This document shows positions 29,541 to 35,800 of a stretch of DNA of 35,800 nucleotides, piece by piece. Under the pieces are notes generated by a model, which saw only the letters and a program-made list of their open reading frames with translations, did not search any database and was not told the origin of the DNA. Position 1 is the stretch's first letter; each line of letters begins with the position of its first letter. The position numbers and the translations under genes were made by a program. Origin of the DNA: CAIZLB01 sp039795875 (GTDB lineage: Bacteria; Patescibacteriota; Minisyncoccia; Phycocordibacterales; CAIZLB01); NCBI GenBank assembly GCA_039795875.1, contig JBDKKY010000007.1, positions 1 through 35,800 of the forward strand, given 5' to 3'.

Positions 29541-30016
29541 ATTTCTAATTTCTCTTTAATCTGTATTAAATACATTATTCTCAGATATGGTCTTTGTTTT
29601 ATAAGATTAGAAGTATCCATGGGTGAGACAGCTATACACCTAATATCCTTACCCATATTTTTCACATAATCTGTTAGAGCTACAAAATCACCATCACCTG
29701 ATAGAAGTAAAATCTCATCGACTTTGTTTCTCTCTACATCAATAGTCATCTTATTTGTTAATTCAACATCACAATTAGCTTTAAGTTTGTTTCCTTCTTT
29801 GGAAGTCTGTTTTATTATTAATTCTATCGAATGCTTCAATAATACATTCCTAATCTCACTTAAATAAGCAACATCTCCAATAAAAAATAAAATCCTGACT
29901 CCGCGATATTTATCTTTTAAATATTGGAGTAAATTATCTAGTTCTAGGTTAAATTCCAACCTCTTGGCACTTAATATAATATTTGCCGCATCAATGTAGA
30001 CAGTTACAGGATTCAC
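29516..30016 (-). CDS. NYN-domain protein (LabA/DUF88-like, PIN-fold)
   Basis: A 166-residue predicted single-domain ribonuclease of the NYN/PIN fold. Acidic residues expected at the metal site are present: VYIDAANI (D9), CDVELTNKM (D82) and LLSGDGDF (D107 and D109). Start codon GTG at 30016, with TAATAT ending 6 nt upstream. It has no toxin-antitoxin partner nearby. The end of the gene overlaps the terminator hairpin of the convergent small RNA at 29493-29540, so the two could interfere. Confidence 0.85.
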   Translation of the reverse strand: MNPVTVYIDAANIILSAKRLEFNLELDNLLQYLKDKYRGVRILFFIGDVAYLSEIRNVLLKHSIELIIKQTSKEGNKLKANCDVELTNKMTIDVERNKVDEILLLSGDGDFVALTDYVKNMGKDIRCIAVSPMDTSNLIKQRPYLRIMYLIQIKEKLEIKKPSLST

Positions 30017-30062
30017 AACCAGATATTATCAAATAATACCTCAAATAAATCTAAAGATTTAT

Positions 30063-30092
30063 AAAACAAAAAAACCGCCCTCTCGGGCGATT
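30063..30092 (-). terminator. Terminator of rplS
   Basis: Minus strand CGCCC-GAGA-GGGCG(G) followed by seven T. Confidence 0.9.
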
Positions 30093-30104
30093 CTTTTATA
30101 AAAA

Positions 30105-30569
30105 TTATTTCTCTGAGGCTTCAATAGCTTCTACCTCTTTCATATCTACATCTGCTGGAGTGACGTCTTCTGCCAATGCTTCCTCTTCTTCTGTTACAAC
30201 TGGTGCATTTTTATCTGTTCGCACCATTTGCATTTTAAGTCGCTTGTTAATTTCCTTAACAGCTTTGTCTCGGATGTAATACAACTTAGCTCGTCGTACT
30301 TTTGATCGTTTTGTGATCTCAACTTTTTCGATCATTGGAGAATATAGAGGGAAAATTCTTTCTACGCCGTAACCATTTGAAGATTTTCGAACTGTAAATG
30401 TTCCACCTGCTTCTGCTCCGTGTTTTCGAGCAAGAACCATACCTTCAAATACCTGAAGACGTGTCTTTCCTTTTTCTTGAATCTTTTGATGTACTCGGAC
30501 TGTGTCTCCTGATTTCATATCAAGAGCCTTTCGAGCCTTTGTGTCTACTTTAGATAGTGTTATAGCCAT
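30105..30569 (-). CDS. rplS: Ribosomal protein bL19
   Basis: Large-subunit protein at the 30S-50S interface. In 154 residues the L19 core is clear: VDTKARKALDMKSGDTVRVH, RLQVFEGMVLARKHG, TFTVRKSSNGYGVERIFPLY, and VRRAKLYYIRDK. It has a C-terminal acidic tail (about 125-154) longer than in E. coli L19 (about 115 residues), a common CPR-style extension. The ATG at 30569 is chosen, with TTGATT-N17-TAAAAA ending about 7 nt before it. An upstream ATG at 30605 would include promoter sequence. Confidence 0.96.
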   Translation of the reverse strand: MAITLSKVDTKARKALDMKSGDTVRVHQKIQEKGKTRLQVFEGMVLARKHGAEAGGTFTVRKSSNGYGVERIFPLYSPMIEKVEITKRSKVRRAKLYYIRDKAVKEINKRLKMQMVRTDKNAPVVTEEEEALAEDVTPADVDMKEVEAIEASEK

Positions 30570-30617
30570 AGGGACATTTTTAACATATTTGGGCTTGATA
30601 ATCAAGGGGGTTTTAGG

Positions 30618-30649
30618 GGTTTGGCCCAGTGCGCAGCCCAGGCCAGACC
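30618..30649. repeat. Inverted repeat between divergent promoters
   Basis: GGTTTGGCC (30618-30626) and GGCCAGACC (30641-30649) can pair over 9 positions with one G-U. No T-run follows on either strand, so it is not a terminator. It lies between the rplS promoter and the promoter at 30654 and might be an operator. Confidence 0.4.
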
Positions 30650-30653
30650 ATAC

Positions 30654-30681
30654 TTGCTTTTTAGTGTAAATATGTTATAAT
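30654..30681 (+). promoter_or_regulatory. Promoter of the small membrane-protein gene
   Basis: TTGCTT (30654-30659), 16-nt spacer, perfect TATAAT (30676-30681). Confidence 0.72.
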
Positions 30682-30731
30682 ATAAGGGTCTAGCAAGACA
30701 CTACTAAACTCTCACCCACCCCAGTACACCC

Positions 30732-30941
30732 ATGAATAAGCCTACATTAGGAGATGCCTGGCGCGGAACCATCGGATACATCTTTGGAGCCAAAAGCTTC
30801 TGGACATACAGACACTCCCACCTCGACGCCGGCCCTGCGGACCTAGTCTTTGAAGCAGTCTTCGCACTGGCACTGGCCATACTGGCGACTGCCGTCCTCG
30901 ACCTGGCCTGCCGCTACCGCAGAAGATACCCCAACGTCTGA
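30732..30941 (+). CDS. Small single-pass membrane protein
   Basis: 69 residues, not recognised. A polar N-terminus (MNKPTLGDAWRGTIGYIFGA) is followed by a single hydrophobic helix (about 38-60, VFEAVFALALAILATAVLDL) and a basic tail (CRYRRRYPNV), suggesting the C-terminus faces the cytoplasm. The leader ends CACCCACCCCAGTACACCC before ATGAAT, the C/A-rich style of the other GC-rich units. It has its own promoter and a very strong terminator. Confidence 0.65.
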   Translation: MNKPTLGDAWRGTIGYIFGAKSFWTYRHSHLDAGPADLVFEAVFALALAILATAVLDLACRYRRRYPNV

Positions 30942-30956
30942 CCACACCCCCACCCC

Positions 30957-30999
30957 AAAACGCACCGTGTCGCCCCTGGACACGTGTGCGTCTTTTTTA
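30957..30999 (+). terminator. Strong Rho-independent terminator
   Basis: ACGCAC-c-GTGTC / GACAC-gt-GTGCGT with a 7-nt loop, then CTTTTTT. Confidence 0.92.
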
Positions 31000-31025
31000 T
31001 GGAGAAACAGCGTCTTTTTATTTGT

Positions 31026-33899
31026 TTAAAACCCCAACCCTTGCCCCGCCAGAGCTTTAGCGGAGGCGGGCTCCTTCTTATATTTTTCCATAATAGCATC
31101 CTCAACTACCCCCCTATCCTGACCATATGTCAGATACGACAACTCTTTTAGATTATCAACGATATTCATATTTCCCTTCTCTTGCGGCATCATCTGAATA
31201 TTGAACGGCTTAGTTGGTTTTCCATGCGACAGCATCTTTACATAGGCATTAAAGTTGTCGATATTCATAATATCATTGGCTTTAAACACTGGATCAAATT
31301 GTTTCTCCAAGACTTCCGCATCCGCCGCACCAACACGATAGACCACCATATTTCCCACGTTACCAAAGACGGAATCCTTGATCTTTTCATCAAGCTGAGC
31401 GATGAACTGGTGGGCCATTGTGAGAGACAGTTTATATTTTCGCGCCTCAGACAAAATGGTCGAGATAGAAGGCGTTGTTACGTTCTGGAATTCATCGATA
31501 TACAAATAGAACGGCGGCATATCTTTTCCGAATGAATCAACTCGAGACAAAGCAGCCATCAGAATTTTTCCAACCAAGATCAAACCGATCAAGTTAGAGT
31601 TGATCTCTCCCAATCTTCCTTTGGCCAGGTTAACTAATAGAATCTTTTTCTTATCCATGATCTCCCGGAAATTGAAGCTCGACTTTTCCTGAGCGATGAT
31701 AGGCCGCATGATATCGTTGGCCAAGAACACGTCAAACTTTGATGTGATGTACGGCACCATGTTAGCGAGTCCTGACTCTCCACTCGTTTTCTCAGCGATC
31801 TCAACCCAGAACTGTCGTACGATCGGGTTTTTACATCGAGAAACTTTCATGTCACGGAAACTTTTAACAGCCATTACCCGAGATACATCAAGCAATGTAC
31901 ATCCAGTTGAGGGGTCTTCGATCACAAGCATAGTTGCATTTCGGAAATATTGTTCAAACATCGGACCCATAGACTCTGGGACGCCACCATACAACTTTTG
32001 GAAAATACTAAAGAGCTCGTTTACCACGAAGGTCTTTTGCTCTGGGTTGGCCGGATCATATTCCAACATGTTCAAGGCCATTGGTCGCTCAGTATAACTT
32101 GGATCAAAATAGATCACGTCGTCATATCGCTCTGGTGGAATCTTTGACAGAATATCCTGAACATCATTTCCGTGCGGATCGATAAAACACACACCGTCTC
32201 CATTTTTAATATCTTGCAGAATCAGATTCTTCAAAATACTAGATTTACCCACACCAGTTTGTCCAATCACATACATGTGGCGCAATCTATCTTCAGGTGC
32301 CATGTATACGAGTTGCTCGACATTTCTATGAATATTCTTGCCTAGTAGCACTCCCTCCCGAGGCAAGTCGAGTGGTGCAGGCGCTGTACCAGCTTTTGAC
32401 TGTTTGAGTTGGGGTGAATTGTTGGCACTCGATGCTACAGGAAAATGCATAACCGTTGAAAGTTCTTTGAGGGACAACGGCAATAGATTATTGTCATCAA
32501 AATCACGAAATACGAAATCGTAAATCAGTTTTTCCAGTTTACCTTTTTCCAGACGTTTCCACTTCAGACTATTTCCCAATGTATTATTAAACTGATTGAA
32601 CCCTGATTCTAGATCAGAGAGAATGTGTTCCGCGCGATCTCGATTGGCTGCAGATGCCATGACTCGGATATTGGCTTCGATGATTGGGCTGCTGATCTTT
32701 TGTGTAATCTGCTCTATCGCGATCTGATCTACCGCTTCTTCTTTCTTTTTTTCTTTAACTTCTCCTTGTTTGCTCTCCAAAAGCTCTTTACCCATCTCTC
32801 CCGCCGCTTTTTTAAATTGACCCCAGATAGTGTGGCGGATATCAATCGCCTCTTTCAACTTGTCACCTTTTCGAACTTTGTCCAAAGATTCTTTGTATAA
32901 TTTTGTATAATAATCACCAACCTGGCTGAATACGATCTGGATCCCAGCACCTTCCCCTTCTCGCTGGACTTTAGACAATGTATTCAAAACGACGTTAAGT
33001 GGGTCGTGATCAAATTGATCGTATGTTTTTAAAGGATAAATATCATTGGCAGTGTACTCAGCAACAGAGCCAACTGTTACTCCATCGACATTGAAGATGT
33101 TGTAATCATCATGTTGCACTTCTACTTTGGCGTTTGGAAATACGGATACGATATGTTTTTCAAATAGATCTGCCTTGTCATTGGGCACTGACACATAGAA
33201 AATAAATTGTTCACTCGCATCTGCCACTGCCAACTCGATCACCATATGATTTTTACTATCACCCTGTTTCTTGCCCGCAGCACTGATAGACATCATACCG
33301 GCATAAAATTGCTCCATAGCTGACAATAATTCTTTCAGCGGCTTGTTCCCCTCTTGTTTAGCCTCTGATTTTACATCCGGCAAAGACACTTCGTATAGAG
33401 TGTGAGTGATTGATTTGTAGACAGAGTCATTGTCTTTCAAACCCTTGGGGTGCATACCGGCTTTGATATATTCAACCAAGAATCGGTGAAAATCATCCTC
33501 GATATGTGAGCTACCCATTTTCCGGACTATCTCCAAAGCGTTGTAAATTCCCTTGGTCATCATCAGGGTAAATAACTCCTCCATATTAGAGTCATGGGCC
33601 TCAGGAGAAAGCTTCAAAACGATCTCTTGTGTCGCTTGGGCTGTTTCGGCTGGTGTATTTCTAAAAGACTCATGCATCAAATCGCGACTGGTATGCTCGT
33701 GGTATTCTTTGATCTCTTGTTTAATAACCTTATCAGTATCGTATTTTTCCCCTGTCGATTCCTGCTGCTTCACTCTCTCGCGTAAATAAGCTAACTCTTC
33801 CTCAATAGAGGCAAAAGCATTTTCCGCGGGTTTACCGGAAACAGGCTGTGTATTTCCTTCCAAAGAAGACGTATTCTGTTCTCGAGTATCACTTTGCAT
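31026..33899 (-). CDS. VirD4/TraD-like conjugative coupling ATPase
   Basis: 957 residues. The N-terminal half (1-500) is a charged helical region with coiled-coil stretches. The C-terminal half is a HerA/TraD-type AAA+ motor with Walker A GQTGVGKSS (546-554), FIDPHGND, Walker B FYLYIDEFQN (about 797-806) and the arginine-finger region AHQFIAQLDEKI. Such proteins are frequent in CPR next to type IV pilus or secretion genes and may move DNA or protein across the envelope. No VirB partners are in the window. The last 16 residues (KEPASAKALAGQGLGF) are encoded by a palindromic repeat. TATACT ends 7 nt before the ATG. Confidence 0.85.
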   Translation of the reverse strand: MQSDTREQNTSSLEGNTQPVSGKPAENAFASIEEELAYLRERVKQQESTGEKYDTDKVIKQEIKEYHEHTSRDLMHESFRNTPAETAQATQEIVLKLSPEAHDSNMEELFTLMMTKGIYNALEIVRKMGSSHIEDDFHRFLVEYIKAGMHPKGLKDNDSVYKSITHTLYEVSLPDVKSEAKQEGNKPLKELLSAMEQFYAGMMSISAAGKKQGDSKNHMVIELAVADASEQFIFYVSVPNDKADLFEKHIVSVFPNAKVEVQHDDYNIFNVDGVTVGSVAEYTANDIYPLKTYDQFDHDPLNVVLNTLSKVQREGEGAGIQIVFSQVGDYYTKLYKESLDKVRKGDKLKEAIDIRHTIWGQFKKAAGEMGKELLESKQGEVKEKKKEEAVDQIAIEQITQKISSPIIEANIRVMASAANRDRAEHILSDLESGFNQFNNTLGNSLKWKRLEKGKLEKLIYDFVFRDFDDNNLLPLSLKELSTVMHFPVASSANNSPQLKQSKAGTAPAPLDLPREGVLLGKNIHRNVEQLVYMAPEDRLRHMYVIGQTGVGKSSILKNLILQDIKNGDGVCFIDPHGNDVQDILSKIPPERYDDVIYFDPSYTERPMALNMLEYDPANPEQKTFVVNELFSIFQKLYGGVPESMGPMFEQYFRNATMLVIEDPSTGCTLLDVSRVMAVKSFRDMKVSRCKNPIVRQFWVEIAEKTSGESGLANMVPYITSKFDVFLANDIMRPIIAQEKSSFNFREIMDKKKILLVNLAKGRLGEINSNLIGLILVGKILMAALSRVDSFGKDMPPFYLYIDEFQNVTTPSISTILSEARKYKLSLTMAHQFIAQLDEKIKDSVFGNVGNMVVYRVGAADAEVLEKQFDPVFKANDIMNIDNFNAYVKMLSHGKPTKPFNIQMMPQEKGNMNIVDNLKELSYLTYGQDRGVVEDAIMEKYKKEPASAKALAGQGLGF
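31044..31070. repeat. REP-like palindrome encoding the C-terminus of the coupling ATPase
   Basis: CCCCGCC .. GGCGGG with a 14-nt centre AGAGCTTTAGCGGA. It reads as the tail PASAKALAG, a composition unlike the rest of the protein. Confidence 0.6.
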
Positions 33900-33952
33900 A
33901 CTCTATAGTATATATGCAAATGACACCAGGTGAAAGGAAAAAAGTTTGTGTA

Positions 33953-35800
33953 CTATTTTCGCAACAACTCATTCATCTTAGCTTTAGTTTTTGGACCGAC
34001 AACTCCATATCCTTGGTCACGAGGTGATTTTACGATTCCATATTTTAATTGGAATTTTATCACAGCAGCCTTTGTAGCTATACCAAAAAGATTTGTTTCT
34101 TTTCCTGGAGAACCTGGGCCACTTGGAGCGATTCGTGTGGCCGGATCAGAGTTGAGAAGCTTCTGAATAATGATAACATCTGGTGACTTTTTTCCTTGTG
34201 AGGTAATATTTTTAATACTGAAACCTGAACCGATGATTCCTCCTACGACAGGGGCAGATGGATGCGGTTGTGCTGCTGCGGGGTTATTAGGGTTAGGGAC
34301 ACACACGAAGCCTGCGGGACAACCAGGAACAGGTGTTGGGTCTACTGCCACTGGAGGTGTATTTATTATTACTCCCCCACTGCCTCCTCCATTTCCTCCA
34401 AGAGGACCTACTGGTGCAGGTGACGCCGGTGCGGCCGGTGCCGTCACTGACGTGGTAAATGTACCATCGGTTGTTGTTGAGACATTTCCATACAGATCTC
34501 GAGCATAGATTGTATAGTGTTGCAGTAACCCTTCAGACAAACCGGTAATGGTCACATTGTGAGATGTATTACTGCTTGAAGTTGAGGTTGTACCATAAGC
34601 GGATGTATCGCCATACATAACCGATGATGAAGCATTTTCGTTTGTTATCCAAGTAATATTCGCTCCACTTGTTGTTGGAGAAACCACTACACTTGAGACA
34701 ACTGGTGCGGTGATATCTGGTGCGGTTAAGAATGTCTTGTCGGCTGAAGTAGCTGTATTTCCACTACCGTCTTGGGCAGTGATCTTAAAGTGATACAACG
34801 TACTTGGTAGTAATCCACTGATTCCCAATGAGTGCACAAAGGCGAGCACACCTGATGAAGTTGCTGAACCATAACTAGTAGTTAGACCATAATCAACTTG
34901 CGGCAAGGCTAATTCGTTTGTATTCCATCCTACCAATGCCGTATACGCCGTCGTACTTGAAGAAATAGAAGAAATTATAGGAGGAGTTGTATCGGGCACT
35001 CCATATGTTGTAAACGATAGATCCGCCGACGAAGTACTGTTGCCCACTGCATCAACAGACACAACTTGGAAATGATACAGCGTACTTGTACTTAGTCCGG
35101 TCAAGAAAACCGTGTGACTTGTAGTCAAAGTTGCTGATGAAGAAGCTGTCCCATATCCTGTGGTCAAACCATAATTTACAACAGAGGTTGAATTCTCATT
35201 TGTAGTCCAGGTGATAGTTGCAGTTGAACTACTGACCGCTGTCGAACTAGCAGAACTAACAGTTGGTGCCGTTCCGTCGAGTGTGGTAAATGTCGCGTCG
35301 CTACTTGTTGACGTATTGCCTGAAGCATCACGAGCAGTAAGCATATAGTGGTACAAGGTTGTTGAGGCCAGACCAGTAAGAGCAGCACTGTGAGTTGTGG
35401 TACCACTTGATGTAGCCGTCAAGCCATATGATGTGGTCAATCCATATTGGATAGTAGATGTTGCCGCTTCATTGGTTGTCCAAGCGATAGAGGCAGTAGT
35501 TGTTGCGGTTGAGGTGGCGCCTGCGGTGATGATGGGTGCTGTAGTATCAGCTGGTGCCGTCGTCACAAACGTCACATCAGTTGTACTTGAAGTGTTCAGG
35601 GAAGCATCGGTTGCCACAATGCGGTAGTGATATGTTGTTGAGGTGGCTAAGCCTGACAATGCAACAGAGTGCGTGGTTGTGCCTGATGATGTTGCAGTTG
35701 AACCATAACTTGTGGTGAGACCGTATTGGACTGTTGAGGTGGCAGCTTCATCTGTTGTCCAGGCGATGGAGGCGGTGGTGGAGGCGGTTGAGGTGGCGCC
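33953..35800 (-). CDS. Fibronectin-III repeat surface protein with C-terminal peptidoglycan-binding domain (partial)
   Basis: 616 codons visible; the frame is open to the window edge, so the N-terminus is missing. It contains at least four tandem repeats of about 90 residues of the purple-acid-phosphatase-like FN3 type (TASIAWTTNEAATSTIQYGL; TTSYG; LYHYMLTARDASGNTSTS). A Pro/Gly/Asn-rich linker (GGNGGGSGG; PVPGCPAGFVCVPNPNNP) follows. The end is a PG_binding_1 domain (VIIIQKLLNSDP to VVGPKTKAKMNELL). It is probably an exported, wall-bound adhesin. Repeats near the edge are almost identical in DNA sequence, showing recent duplication. It is 54 nt downstream-facing from the coupling ATPase start. 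Confidence 0.85.
   Translation of the reverse strand, partial: GATSTASTTASIAWTTDEAATSTVQYGLTTSYGSTATSSGTTTHSVALSGLATSTTYHYRIVATDASLNTSSTTDVTFVTTAPADTTAPIITAGATSTATTTASIAWTTNEAATSTIQYGLTTSYGLTATSSGTTTHSAALTGLASTTLYHYMLTARDASGNTSTSSDATFTTLDGTAPTVSSASSTAVSSSTATITWTTNENSTSVVNYGLTTGYGTASSSATLTTSHTVFLTGLSTSTLYHFQVVSVDAVGNSTSSADLSFTTYGVPDTTPPIISSISSSTTAYTALVGWNTNELALPQVDYGLTTSYGSATSSGVLAFVHSLGISGLLPSTLYHFKITAQDGSGNTATSADKTFLTAPDITAPVVSSVVVSPTTSGANITWITNENASSSVMYGDTSAYGTTSTSSSNTSHNVTITGLSEGLLQHYTIYARDLYGNVSTTTDGTFTTSVTAPAAPASPAPVGPLGGNGGGSGGVIINTPPVAVDPTPVPGCPAGFVCVPNPNNPAAAQPHPSAPVVGGIIGSGFSIKNITSQGKKSPDVIIIQKLLNSDPATRIAPSGPGSPGKETNLFGIATKAAVIKFQLKYGIVKSPRDQGYGVVGPKTKAKMNELLRK

Noticed and set aside
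29516..30016. Toxin of a toxin-antitoxin pair
   Set aside because: The NYN protein has no small partner gene in an operon. The adjacent convergent RNA has no demonstrated antitoxin features beyond 3'-end overlap.
1..35800. CRISPR array, insertion sequence or prophage
   Set aside because: I saw no regular repeat-spacer array, transposase, integrase or phage structural gene.

Overview
The window looks like a chromosome segment of a Patescibacteria (CPR) bacterium, most likely a Parcubacteria/Paceibacteria lineage. This is inferred from a compact AT-leaning core, a VirD4/TraD-like coupling ATPase, a fibronectin-III repeat protein ending in a peptidoglycan-binding domain, a shortened RF2, and near-universal absence of Shine-Dalgarno sequences. 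No rRNA was available to confirm it.

Layout. 1-2352 (minus): dsbB and pyrG. 2383-3960 (plus): three GC-rich self-contained units carrying small ORFs and a lipoprotein-like protein. 4059-6565 (minus): prfB-ftsE-ftsX. 6582-7285 (minus): a GC-rich unit with an HD (p)ppGpp-hydrolase-like protein. 7291-10127 (minus): two GNATs around an ECF sigma/membrane-protein operon. 10178-12978 (minus): leuS behind what looks like a leucine leader-peptide attenuator. 13043-17360 (plus): rpsU-ybeY-ftsA-ftsZ-trxB. 17451-19870: a PsbP-like protein, three tRNA genes with unusual flanking elements, a tRNA-antisense small-RNA candidate, and a CARDB protein. 19915-20909 (plus): a GC-rich unit with a beta-barrel-like protein. 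20934-25974: nagZ, trmD, an MscS-like protein, a winged-helix protein and rplJ-rplL with a leader. 25961-28732 (minus): a secreted beta-helix/LCAT lipase-like protein. 28778-29430 (plus): a GC-rich unit with a P-loop kinase-like protein. 29460-30569: a tiny noncoding transcript, a NYN protein and rplS. 30654-30999 (plus): a GC-rich unit with a small membrane protein. 31026-35800 (minus): the coupling ATPase and the FN3 protein, which is cut by the window edge.

Two gene classes stand out. Core genes typically have a -10-like hexamer 6-8 nt before the start codon, implying leaderless mRNAs. A second class, with 28-80 nt C/A-rich leaders, its own TTGACA-type promoter, its own terminator and visibly higher GC, sits singly between core genes and looks acquired.

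The most notable observations are: the leuS attenuator; a short promoter-terminator unit whose 5' end is complementary to the anticodon arm of a neighbouring tRNA; two related structured elements just downstream of tRNA genes, each with an inverted copy of that tRNA's T-arm; the dispersed single-gene cassettes; and a near-perfect intrinsic terminator inside the ybeY coding sequence.
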